Assembly (NCBI GenBank): GCA_034769895.1
Contig: CM068375.1
Coordinates: 259,005,268-259,069,267, forward strand
Direction of reading: 5' to 3'
Length of the DNA stretch: 64,000 bases
Source: Magicicada septendecula
Lineage: Eukaryota > Arthropoda > Insecta > Hemiptera > Cicadidae
This document shows, in pieces, positions 10,367 to 20,867 of the stretch. A model generated the notes under the pieces. That model ran no database searches, was not told the DNA's origin, and saw only the letters and a list, made by a program, of their open reading frames with translations. Position 1 is the first letter of the stretch. Every line of letters begins with the position of its first letter. A program made the translations under genes and the position numbers.

Positions 10367-11503
10367 CATTATGATTATAGCACAATGCTACCTTATTCAG
10401 CCATTGGCTTATTATTTATTACGACCATTTGGTCAACATAATTGTGATGAATTGTCGCAATATTTTTGTCAATTGTGCGTCATTGCACGCTTCTAATTTT
10501 CATGTTTTGGTGGCCTCATTTTAAAATTGTAAAGGAGGCGAACAATAACGTAAGGGAATTATTATTTTGTTTTATTTTGAGGACACATAAATCAAATGTT
10601 CCAGCTTGTTAAGTTACAAGCACTCGTTTCAGCATAATCCTAATTATTTTTGAGTTAGCAACTGTTTGTTTGCTCAAGCAAGTATTAGTTTAATTAATAT
10701 GCAAGGCTTATTATTATTTGTATTTTCGTATGTGGAACATTTGATTCATGCTTCATGTCTTCCTCACTATTGTGTACAGCTTTGGTTACTTCTAAATTTA
10801 TTTTCAATTGTTTCTGTAATCACAGTATTGTATGTTATTTAAATTATTGTCATTGTATTCACATAAATTGTGTCCATGTAAAACGATTGTAAGCGTCTGC
10901 CATATGTAACTGCCACATCTAATTTATTCATATTGTATTTTATATTTTATTCATTTTGTAAGTAAGCATGCACAATTCTTTATTTAAAACTATGACATAC
11001 ATGTCATAGCTGGGCTGCATTCAGCATCTAGCTTGCTCATATATTGTTACATATTGTAAATTCCTGAAACTTCAGGAATAGCATGTCTAGGTCATTACAT
11101 GCCGCACTGCTGAATATACAATAGAACATGCAACTACAACATGTTCAACAACAATTTTGTTCATGATGAACCTCCGTTCATGTATTAAACATTGTATAAT
11201 TATGTATTTTCTTTAATGTTTTGTAATGTTACATACTGCACACTTGTGCCAGAAATATTGTTAACCAGACTTATTCGTATATGAAACAGCTGTTCGCCGA
11301 CCTTGGCCTACAGTCGCCTATCTGCATGCTTATCTCTAAACTAGCGGCAGACTGCCGTTATCTAATCTCAACTCAAGGTTCAACTTGGCCTTGAAGCTAA
11401 TCATGATTAATAACAACCGTACTCTTTAAATCAAATTGTAAATGTATTATAATTTATTCAAATGTGTCTTAAAAAATCTTTTTGATTTTTGACGGGCAGC
11501 TTA
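10367..11503 (+). other. BEL/Pao 3' untranslated internal region
   Basis: About 1.1 kb without coding signal between integrase and the 3' LTR. It holds a purine-rich AAAGGAGGCGA at about 10531-10541, which looks like a polypurine tract but is far from the LTR, and several short perfect palindromes, such as ACTATGACATACATGTCATAG at about 10989 and TTCCTGAAACTTCAGGAA at about 11061. No clear polypurine tract adjoins the LTR. Confidence 0.7.
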
Positions 11504-12119
11504 TGGACGGTAGCGCAATGATTTTATTTTCTAGGTTGGCTAATCTGATTTATATCGTGCATCAATTTTTGCGTGGTTGAACTTTGCACAGTGCACATTC
11601 AGTTTTCTCGGCGTTCGGTTCGCCGAACTCTTCTCTGTTAATTAGTGTCGACATTAAACGTAGGCTTTAGGCCTTCTTATTCTCGCTTATGGCCAACTAG
11701 CGCCATAATTAACTTATTCTCGGTTATGGCCGACTAGCGCCATAACTTCATTCTTACTAAATTCGTATTAATCTGCAACATGCAGCATTAGCCAGCCTCA
11801 TTCAAATTTACATCTGTAATGTGATTATTAAAATATTAAACTTGTTCGTGTACAGTCCATTTCTCGTTATTTCTTAATTCAGAATAATTCATTTACACAT
11901 TATCTCAATCACTATGGAAGACCAGCCAGCAGAATATTTAAACCAAGAAGAATACATTTAGCCCTCTCGGGCCCAATTAACTAACACTTCCTGTCCATGC
12001 TTGTGGAACATTATTTTATTCAACAGTTTCGGTCCACTTGGACCGGGACCAACCATATTTTTGGTCCACCGTGCCTGGATTCCAATTAACATTTTAGTCC
12101 TCACGGTGCGCATCATCCA
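11504..12119 (+). repeat. BEL/Pao 3' LTR
   Basis: 616 bp, equal in length to 4351-4966 and differing from it at about five positions. It is followed by the target duplication CTAGG at 12120-12124. Confidence 0.95.
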
Positions 12120-12124
12120 CTAGG

Positions 12125-12804
12125 GGAAGCAGCGCCTTATCTCTTCAATTGACACTTCACCACTGTTGGCTTTTCTTCAAATAGTCAAACAATAATAGAA
12201 TCAAGCAATTTAATTATGACATTTCATCTCTTATACTTTGCAACATTTTTTTAACAATTTTAGTTTCTTAATAGCTCAAGTTATGTCTGGTTGGATTACT
12301 TAACCTAACACAACTATCAAAACTGTTATAGGAACAGTTCTTGTAGGAAGAACTTGATAATGGTTGCGAAACCGAAAGGCCTCGTTCGAGGAAAAAGTGT
12401 ATATAGCAGGGAAGCAACAAAATTTGACAAAGTTGTTATGACGACTGCTAACATAGGGAAAATAACTGATATCAAAACTGTGTTGTAAGCTATTTTTGTA
12501 AATCTATATTTGGTTTATATTGAAAGAGTGGATGTTTGAACAGCTACACGAAAGGGATTTTCATACACAATCTAATTATTCAATTACAATTCAACATTGT
12601 CAAATGTTAAATTCTAGTAACTTGAGTACAGTTTGATAAATAGTCTCCTCTTTCAGTACAGTATTGTGCAATAAACATATACAGATACACATTTTACTAC
12701 ACTTAATATAATGTGAACGTGAAACATCATGGTTTTTCTATACTTAAGAAAGTTTTCAAGTAGTAGGTATGTAATTATATTGAGTTTCTAGTTGATAAAC
12801 TTAC
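12125..12804. other. Intron sequence downstream of a CFAP44 exon
   Basis: AT-rich sequence that starts at the right flank of the BEL/Pao insertion and ends at the splice donor of the exon at 12805. I see no repeat or coding signal in it. Confidence 0.6.
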
Positions 12805-13047
12805 AGACAATGGCATCCACATGATACTATGGCCACTAGCACTGAATTGTCTGAAGGCAATGAGCTCCTTGTTCACAACATTGTACACATGAACCATTCC
12901 CTCGTCATCTACAGTCACAATATAATAATCATCAGGACACGCCGATACAGCTGTAACTTTTCCAGAATGACATGAATATAGTCTTCTTGGAGGCTTTGCA
13001 AGTGCTGACACTTCCATATCCACTTCCCATAAGCCACCATTAGCATC
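12805..13047 (-). CDS. CFAP44: CFAP44 exon (fourth recognised), WD40 repeat segment
   Basis: This 243-bp exon encodes 81 codons in phase 0, with acceptor AG at 13049-13048 and donor GTAAGT at 12804-12799. It starts DANGGLWEVDM and contains HSGKVTAVSACP, the H-x-G and GH/WD-type pattern of a beta-propeller blade, then VTVDDEGMVHVYNV. It follows on from AQ at the end of the preceding exon, matching CFAP44 where WYAQDG-type sequence leads into GGxWxxD. CFAP44 is an axonemal protein of cilia and sperm flagella, in the CFAP43/CFAP44 complex. The assignment rests on remembered similarity over four exons. Confidence 0.8.
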
Positions 13048-13358
13048 CTATTTTCGTTAAAACCATTATTTAAGTGTACCTTAACGACTTAAAAATTATT
13101 ATATTTCATACTTTAATTGATTACATTAAAAGCATAATAACAAATTTATACTTGACTCAATATTGTATTTAAATATGTACCTTGAGACACTCTTTTCCAA
13201 AGGTATGCTAACATGTCAATTTTGAGTTGTCACCTTAACTAACTATAAGATGTTATTTAAATTAAACAAAATTAATCTCATGATGTATTTAACTGTATCT
13301 ACCAAGTTACTGTTACAATTCATAAATAAATAACTACAAATTCATTTATAAATATGTC

Positions 13359-13519
13359 AGTACTGACTCGGATCACTATTTTTTTATTGGTATAAAATGA
13401 TAAAATTTTACCTGATAGCCTAAACCAGTTTTTGCTCCGTTGGAGCTTCGTTAGAGGCTGCTGCTAGGAGCACTGTTCGTCTTGTTTTTGGTGATGGCAC
13501 AGTCGTTTGAAAGATCCAG

Positions 13520-13609
<90 letters not shown>

Positions 13610-13796
13610 TGTTCAAATAGTATATGTGACTTAAATTGTGTCTGTACGTTGTTTCTATGTGTTTTTGTATATTTCTAGTTGTCCAAGAGTGTTCTAGTTG
13701 TCTGACAAAGCTCCAACAGAACGAAAACTGGTTTAGGCTATCAGGTAAAAGTTTATCATTTGTCACCAATACAAAAGTTAGTGATCTGAGTCAGTA
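13359..13796. mobile_element. Foldback or MITE-like element with long inverted repeats
   Basis: The left arm (about 13363-13450) and right arm (about 13690-13796) are inverted copies. Both carry TGATAGCCTAAACCAG beside a GTTGGAGCT block, and outer ends CTGACTCGGATCACT against AGTGATCTGAGTCAG. The centre is a (TG)44 run. There is no coding region. I did not find a certain target duplication, so the class is not known. Confidence 0.75.
13521..13608. repeat. (TG)44 microsatellite
   Basis: An uninterrupted 88-bp TG dinucleotide run at the centre of the foldback element. Confidence 0.98.
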
Positions 13797-13891
13797 GTGA
13801 TATATTTATAATGAGTTAAACAACGGACATGTTGTGGACAACAAAATCCAGGAATAAATACCTACAATTAATATGCAAAACACACACACTT

Positions 13892-14887
13892 TGTCGTGTT
13901 TTATTTTTTTATAAAATTTATGAAATAATCACAAACTCCCACTTACCTTTAATTTGTTAACTCTCTGGCCAGATCGTCTAGTGGTGTAAACCCTATTTCG
14001 TATAGCGAACTTACCAGCACAGAAAATGAAATGAGGTGTTTGAAATAATTATTCTAACACATATATCAAGTGAAATAAAGTATTAATTTATTAAGTTATG
14101 TTATGACCTTCTTTGTTCTACTCTCTCCTCTTTCTCCTACATATTTTTTATCTCTGCTACAAACGTTATCAAAACATATTTGGCTATGCCACTTGTATAA
14201 TTATAGCAACATTACTGTATATATTTACTTATTCTAATTATTTTAATTAGATTATATAAGGCAGCCCAGTTTGCTCATTCTCTCATTCATAAGTTATTTA
14301 AAGTTTCCCCATACTTTAGAGATGTCTTTACGTTATAATTTTCATGATTGTAAAAGTTTATATAATATACGGTTACTTGGTTTTGATGATCGGGTCGACC
14401 TCCTGCTACACTGGTTTGTTTTAGTCACTTGTTGTCCGAATTACGTTCTCACTGTTTAATTTTGATATCACTGATGATGAATTAATATCTCACAGTTAGT
14501 CCACGTTAAATTGCGGTTAAGTTGAACTCACATTTTAATACTTTAAATAAATTTTTGGCTCGCGAGCCTGTGTTTCATCCGGCCGCCGCTGCGGCTGTAA
14601 GTCGACTGCCTTTGTTCTCTGCTCACCGGGCGAGAAAGAATGTATTCATACGTGCCCAAACCATGAGAACGTTGGCTGAGGGAGTGCGCGCATGAAGGTG
14701 AATACGCGCCCTCGCTAACAATTTTACATTCCTGTGCCACACAGTGACAGTCTCAACACTAAAGTCAATTCACCATATATTCTTTGCCACAATTCCCAAT
14801 GCGTACCTTGCACTGATGATTACTGAATAATACACAGATTGGTTTAAAATAATTAAAATTTGTTTTACCCCTTTTTGCCCCGTTACA
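13892..14887 (-). repeat. 3' LTR of the gag-only element
   Basis: 996 bp, starting TGTCGTG and ending CGTTACA on the plus strand. It aligns with 19813-20809 along its full length. A polypurine tract lies just to its right. Confidence 0.92.
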
Positions 14888-14899
14888 ATACCCCACCCC
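14888..14899 (-). other. Polypurine tract of the gag-only element
   Basis: On the minus strand this reads GGGGGTGGGGTAT directly against the 3' LTR start, as expected for plus-strand priming. Confidence 0.8.
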
Positions 14900-14939
14900 C
14901 AATGAGAGGTTTTCTGCCGAAACAGAAAAACTCTCATTG
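14900..14939. repeat. Stem-loop beside the polypurine tract
   Basis: Arms 14900-14916 and 14923-14939 pair over 17 bp with one mismatch, around the 6-base loop CCGAAA. It immediately precedes the polypurine tract in element orientation. Confidence 0.88.
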
Positions 14940-17900
14940 CTAAACCCTAAGAGGATCGGTGAGGATATGGTGCCAACAACCCCCCTTAATTTCTAAACAC
15001 ATCATGGGTAAACTACCCCCTAGTTAGGCGACTATGACTGCATCTGAACAACATCACTGGAATTCTCTGTGCGAGATCCCAACACCGTAAAGTCGGACAG
15101 TTACTCACCACAGTACCACCTGACTTTGTAACATTCTGAATAAAGTTCCAAACCTGGACTTATACCATACCAAATCCTCAACCGATATGTCTCCCCTTAC
15201 ATACATACTGGGCTGCCTTTAGCAAGTACTGGGTGCGTACACATATTCATTCCTAAATTATACACTATCTGCACAATAATTATTATTATTATTATATAAA
15301 ATTGATATAAAATTCAAATTTTGTTCAAACAGTTGAATAAATCTAAGTACCCTATCAAAATTTACTTGGATGTTACTTTACATTATCTGGTTCAATTAAT
15401 TTAAACATAATTTTCAAAACTCAAAGTCTTTATGCATTTATTTCTTCTTTACAACTCCTCTTAATTTACCTGTTAACAATCCTGTTACACAAAATAAAAA
15501 TAAACAACTTGTCCCGTCCCTATTCACTTATTCGAACACCATTACCCATGATTATAAAATACATCATAATATAAACATCATATATCAGCTGACACCTTGT
15601 CTACCTATAGTGAATATAAAAAATTACATAGAATTCTTTACTACAAAGAACAACAAAAATTCTAAAAAGAATTATTTTGTCAATAAAAAATATTATTCAA
15701 TCATTTAATTATATTGATTAACAAAAGAATCTACAAATCAATTATAAGGAACATACTACATCTCTAACACCAGTCATCAGCTGATGTCTCATGGTCAGGT
15801 GAATGACCTTACCCCTAGACACACTACACAAAATTATACAATGTAAAGTATATAACACATGTTTATAATTACCACATTCTAATATATCACAACATAATAA
15901 ATTCCTTCTCTCTTAGAATTAATCTTTTCAATCAGTAAAGTCATTTATAAAATTATCATACAGAGCATAACATATTCAAATCAACTACTTCTGAACAAGT
16001 TATCCACTACAAACATCTGCCTTTAGCATAGTATCCTTTGAATCAAAATAAAATAATTTAATCTGCTCATCCGTCTCATTCAGTTTACGTCAGTTTAAGG
16101 TTTTAATTCATTACTCCCCTGAGTAACCTCCTTACCACACACACTATGACCCCCCCTGGACTGTGGCGCCCAGTTACTTCCACAAGAACGGAAGTTTTTT
16201 AGGGGGTGGACGCTGCCTTCCCCATTCTTGCTTTGGCCTTACAAAACATTCAGAATTACTGATGTCCGAGGACACCAGTAATCCTACTAAACTTAGGTAT
16301 ATGCCCTTAAATGGTCTACCATCCCATTCGATGGATAGCCACTGTTCCATAGTTCTGGTGATTCCCCTGATTTACCCCCTGGTTAATTTCTAAATCCACC
16401 TCTTACAACGATAACAGCTATGGCCAGTTTAGGCAGAAGTGACACAATAAGCCCCAACCATAGCTGTCAAAGCTGAGCCAATTCCACGGTCAGGGTCCGG
16501 TGAGGCCGTGACCGCCAGAAAATTGGGGAATCACAAGTAAAAAAACAACATATAATTCCTTAACACATTAACATAATACATAATAATATACAACATAATT
16601 GACACTCAAATTGACCATTAACATCATTACATTAATATAAACAATTGACCTTTAAATTTGCATATAAAATTATAAACATTACAACTTGAACTTTCTATTA
16701 ACTCTTTTATATCAACCTTTAATTATTTATCATTTACTATAATTCAAATTTATTATTAACATTCAATTTACATCACATTTCATTTATTATTACATTTCAA
16801 CTATGATTTTCTGTTTAACATTTTCATTATCAATCAGTTTGGGTGATTTTCAGTTATCCACAATGATCTAATTTATCGAATGGGCATTAAAATATAACCT
16901 TACCCCCCTTCTTCCTTCTAACAATCACTAACAGATTTATATAGTATGACACCAATCTCTCAAAATATTTAACTCCAGTAATTCTCTAACTTCACTTAAA
17001 TCATTCTACTCTTATAACAAAATACCCGATACCCTCTTTGCACATAGGACGTGTGTACCCTCCCTTATACTCATTCCTTTATTAGTTCCTGGCCCTTTCC
17101 CAGGTAACTCCGCCAAACCCCATTTAAACTATTCACCTCCCGCCACAACGCCTTGCGTTGAGGACTCCTTACCACACCACCCTCTCTACAAAATTGCCAC
17201 CATCATCTATGTACTCTCCAATTACATTATCCTCATTACTCTACATATATGCACTATCGCTACTGTATTAACCCATTTCTGTATTACTTTTATTCCCAAA
17301 ATTCTTATTTTGTCTAACACCCATTTACATTAACTTTAACTGTCTTCACTGCCTTATTGAAATAATTATCACCCAAACTCTAACTTTTTTACCACCTTCT
17401 ACATTAATATGCTCATTGAAAGTTACACTAGAAAATTCATAACTACCTCAAATTAGTTTCATCATTTAATTTAAACCTTTACTCATTAACAATTTATTAT
17501 TCAAACATTAAACATTTTACTTTATTTAAATTGCATTATAAACTTCATACTTACATTAAATCACTCAATGGAATAAACACATGATTCCTGTCATAGACAC
17601 AAAATTATAAACATTCATTACCACAAATTTCACGTACAACCATATGTACCTTCTGAAACATAACAATCATATGACTCCACAACTAAACACATTTTACATT
17701 TATTCATTTACTATTTATTCTCAAGTTCAAATCTCAGAAACATCATTTAAATTCATTTGCAAAATTTATTTCTACCACATTTAAATCAATTAATTCATCT
17801 ACAATTTATTTTAATTCAATCAATTATTTAAAACACAAATTATTTAATTACCTTCTTCCAAAACAATTACAATTTATTTACTACAAACTCTCATTATTTG

Positions 17901-18076
17901 TTTAGAAACAAAACAATACACATTGTTTACATAAAGTACATTTTACAACACAAACATAATTAATTTAACTATAAATTTATTTACAATTTTTTGTCATTAT
18001 TTTTCTGTTTACCACACCTCATTTCCTAAGTTAGCAAGGTCAAAATATTTAAAATGTCCATTCGCTGAATTTTTAT
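14940..18076 (-). other. Internal region of the gag-only element without pol
   Basis: About 3.1 kb, strongly AT-rich, with no frame that shows protease, reverse transcriptase, RNase H or integrase motifs on either strand. A GC-richer island lies at about 16140-16520; short plus-strand frames there do not resemble proteins. The tract appears to be spacer, as in other large non-autonomous LTR derivatives. Confidence 0.75.
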
Positions 18077-18364
18077 TTAACCCCCATCATCGTAAATTAG
18101 TCTTACTTTTATATAACAATTATCGTCTTTAATTATACTCCTCTCGTTACTACTATGTATATAATAATTCTTTAACATTTCAACTTGTTCCGTAAAACCC
18201 ACATAATAATCTACTGGATTATCCCACATTATTATTAAATCATATAGCCTGTCTACATCATTAGTTTTGGTCTTGCCACCGTCTGTATTATTAGCCATCA
18301 CCCCTAAGTATTTTAACCTCTCAATTTCAGAATCATCTATTATTAATACTCCACGTCTATGCAC
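18077..18364 (-). pseudogene. C-terminal part of the gag-like frame
   Basis: About 95 codons in the same frame as the upstream 403-codon frame, separated from it by a single TAA at 18376-18374. The apparent first codon is GTG, so it is not likely to be an independent gene. The sequence is acidic and tyrosine-rich (for example NPVDYYVGFTEQVEMLKNYY). No known domain is recognised. It is best read as the C-terminus of one 500-codon gag-like protein interrupted by a stop. Confidence 0.6.
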
Positions 18365-18373
18365 AGGTAAGCA

Positions 18374-19585
18374 TTAAATATAATTACCAACGTTATTATT
18401 ACTTATTTCTGCACTATTTTCATAACAAGGTAAGTCAACAATATTACTAATTCTCTCTCTCTTTATTTTCTCTAGTAGCTCTTCGTAACTTCTAACAACA
18501 TCAAATAATATTATCTCTCTCTCTCTCTCTCTCAATGTGAATAATTCTACCACTCTCTCACAATACCTCTCATCATGACACCATCTCACTTTGTCTCTAT
18601 CACTCCACACAAAAGGCAACATAACGTTACCATAACCCATCCTGATTCTTTCAGGGAACTCGTGATACACAAAAGGGGACCTACTTAGAGACACCTTGTC
18701 TCTATAACCACGGGAGGAAACTCTGTCCTCATAACTCACTATTGGAATCTTTACTCCATTTAAATCACGGGAAAAATTTGCCCTTTGTAAACCCAACCTA
18801 TTTTCAACCACTATCTTATTACTACTCTCTATTTCCACTAAAACTTCCTCTCCACTGTTATTATTCATTTTATTTTCTAACACATTTTTAATTATCTCGT
18901 TATCACTTTTTATTTTGCTATTACTTGTTAACTCATTACTATAATTATCATGATTACTCACCTTGTCTACTGCCACCAGTTTTGCATTTAAACTAACACC
19001 ATTATTCTTATCACTTGTATCTCCGTTATTTTCTCTTGTATTAACCACACTTCTTACCATGTCGTTTATTTCTTCGTTATTTTCGTTTACATTGCACTTA
19101 CCTGTATTTCTTGTAACGTTATCTACATCATCTTGTATTTGTTTTATAACTGTCTGGAAACGTTCATCAATACGTTTACATAGATCATCAAATTTTACGA
19201 TAATCTCTTTAAAATTAGCGTCATTTTTAATATTCTGTTGTTCACATTTTATTTTCTGTTCTTTAATGTCATTACTTAATTGGTCAAATTTGGTATCAAA
19301 CTTTTCATCACTACTATCAAAACGTCTACTCATAAAATTCATGATATCGTCCATTGACCATTCTTTTTCTTTTGTTTTTGTCACTACAGGAGTAGATTTT
19401 GCTTTTGCATTATTTATTATAATTGACTCGGTTAGGTCAGCGTTAGTTACTGTTTGAATGCTCGAGTCAGCTGTTGGCATTGGCTCCCTTAATTCACTCA
19501 CACTCAGTGATGGATTTATTGACACAATGCCACTCTCACTCATAACCGAGTCTATCAAATTAATTTCTTTTTCATTATCAGACAT
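18374..19585 (-). CDS. gag: Gag-like protein of the non-autonomous LTR element
   Basis: 403 codons starting at an ATG about 200 bp after the primer site. Residues 75-165 form a predicted coiled coil (EWSMDDIMNFMSRRFDSSDE followed by FD/KF heptads). That block resembles the gag N-terminus of the gypsy element at 60116-61180 (WQDMMRF, then FDKIDEN). The middle is asparagine-rich and low in complexity. A (CT)10 run at 18514-18533 is read as an Arg-Glu repeat (LREREREI) near residue 355. No CCHC knuckle is visible. It may package the element's RNA into particles supplied by a relative. The frame stops at TAA but stays open beyond it. Confidence 0.75.
   Translation of the reverse strand: MSDNEKEINLIDSVMSESGIVSINPSLSVSELREPMPTADSSIQTVTNADLTESIIINNAKAKSTPVVTKTKEKEWSMDDIMNFMSRRFDSSDEKFDTKFDQLSNDIKEQKIKCEQQNIKNDANFKEIIVKFDDLCKRIDERFQTVIKQIQDDVDNVTRNTGKCNVNENNEEINDMVRSVVNTRENNGDTSDKNNGVSLNAKLVAVDKVSNHDNYSNELTSNSKIKSDNEIIKNVLENKMNNNSGEEVLVEIESSNKIVVENRLGLQRANFSRDLNGVKIPIVSYEDRVSSRGYRDKVSLSRSPFVYHEFPERIRMGYGNVMLPFVWSDRDKVRWCHDERYCERVVELFTLREREREIILFDVVRSYEELLEKIKRERISNIVDLPCYENSAEISNNNVGNYI
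18514..18533. repeat. (TC)10 run inside the gag-like frame
   Basis: A dinucleotide microsatellite that, on the minus strand, encodes alternating Arg and Glu. Length changes of other than three repeats would shift the frame. Confidence 0.9.
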
Positions 19586-19792
19586 TTTTATTGTTCTATT
19601 TTACTGGTCTATTAAATAATTATTAACTCTTACTTGTAATCTAACATGCACAATTGATCAACACCTCGTAATCTTATTCTGCGTATGTTACGTAAATTTT
19701 ACGTAAGTTATTTTCGACTTCCGCCAACCCTATTCCATTCTCTGTGCTTTAAAATAGGCCAATTTGGAATAAATACACTATTTATTCCAAAT

Positions 19793-19810
19793 CCTGGTCA
19801 CGCCGCACCA
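19793..19810 (-). other. Primer binding site of the gag-only element
   Basis: On the minus strand the sequence TGGTGCGGCGTGACCAGG begins two bases after the 5' LTR. TGG pairs with the tRNA CCA end. The two-base AA spacer and TGGTG start are shared with the env-bearing gypsy element at 39742-39759. Confidence 0.75.
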
Positions 19811-19812
19811 TT

Positions 19813-20809
19813 TGTCATGTTTTATTTTTTTTATAAAATTTATGAAATAATCACAAACTCCCACTTACCTTTAATTTGTTAACTCTCTGGCCAGATCGTC
19901 TAGTGGTGTAAACCCTATTTCGTATAGCGAACTTACCAGCACAGAAAATGAAATGAGGTGTTTGAAATAATTATTCTAACACATATACCAAGTGAAATAA
20001 AGTATTAATTTATTAAGTTATGTTATGACCTTCTTTGTTCTACTCTCTCCTCTTTCTCCTACATATTTTTTATCTCTGCTACAAACGTTATCAAAACATA
20101 TTTGGCTATGCCACTTGTATAATTATAGCAACATTACTGTATATATTTACTTATTCTAATTATTTTAATTAGATTATATAAGGCAGCCCAGTTTGCTCAT
20201 TCTCTCATTCATAAGTTATTTAAAGTTTCCCCATACTTTAGAGATGTCTTTACGTTATAATTTTCATGATTGTAAAAGTTTATATAATATACGGTTACTT
20301 GGTTTTGATGATCGGGTCGACCTCCTGCTACACTGGTTTGTTTTAGTCACTTGTTGTCCGAATTACGTTCTCACTGTTTAATTTTGATATCACTGATGAT
20401 GAATTAATATCTCACAGTTAGTCCATGTTAAATTGCGGTTAAGTTGAACTCACATTTTAATACTTTAAATAAATTTTTGGCTCGCGAGCCTGTGTTTCAT
20501 CCGGCCGCCGCCGCGACTGTAAGTCGACTGCCTTTGTTCTCTGCTCACCGGGCGAGAAAGAATGTATTCATACGTGCCCAAACCATGAGAACATTGGCCG
20601 AGGGAGTGCGCGCATGAAGGTGAATACGCGCCCTCGCTAACAATTTTACATTCCTGTGCCACACAGTGACAGTCTCAACGCTAAAGTCAATTCACCATAT
20701 ACTCTTTGTCACAATTCCCAATGCGTACCTTGCACTGATGATTACTGAATAATACAAAGATTGGTTTAAAATAATTAAAATATGTTTTACCCCTTTTTGC
20801 CCTGTTACA
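19813..20809 (-). repeat. 5' LTR of the gag-only element
   Basis: 997 bp. It differs from the left LTR by about a dozen substitutions and one extra T in a T run. Confidence 0.92.
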
Positions 20810-20867
20810 ATATACACATAAAACCATTTTTTCTTTACAATTAACAGTATATTACCTACCTAATAAG

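Larger units (their letters stand above)
4351..12119 (+). mobile_element. BEL/Pao LTR retrotransposon
   Basis: A complete insertion bounded by two 616-bp LTRs and a 5-bp target duplication CTAGG (4346-4350 and 12120-12124). The order is gag, protease, reverse transcriptase, RNase H, integrase, as in BEL/Pao elements. The LTRs begin TGGA and end TCCA. I count about five differences between them (under 1 percent), so insertion was recent. The reading frame is broken once by TAG at 7968 and once by a frameshift near 8694, so this copy is probably not autonomous. Confidence 0.95.
13892..20809 (-). mobile_element. Non-autonomous LTR retrotransposon carrying only gag
   Basis: Two near-identical LTRs of 996 and 997 bp enclose about 4.9 kb of internal sequence. 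In element orientation (minus strand) there is a primer site, a gag-like frame, then about 3 kb with no pol, and a polypurine tract beside the 3' LTR. LTRs start TGTAAC and end TGACA or CGACA. I count about 13 LTR differences (around 1.3 percent), so it moved recently despite lacking protease, reverse transcriptase and integrase. No matching target duplication is evident (ACTT left, ATAT right), so recombination with another copy is possible. Its gag N-terminus resembles that of the gypsy element at 52082-61520, so it probably depends on a Ty3/gypsy relative. Confidence 0.88.

Noticed and set aside
13972..14000. Sequence similar to a tRNA A box (TCGTCTAGTGG) in both LTRs of the gag-only element
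   Set aside because: No B box follows at the right distance and no cloverleaf can be drawn, so neither a tRNA gene nor a SINE head is supported.
14271..14459. 62-codon frame repeated at 20193-20381, and the minus-strand frame at 14543-14740 repeated at 20465-20662
   Set aside because: Both pairs lie within LTRs; duplication reflects the LTRs, and no protein family is recognised.
16163..16393. 76-codon frame in the GC-richer island of the gag-only element
   Set aside because: It is on the antisense strand of the element and has no recognisable domain.
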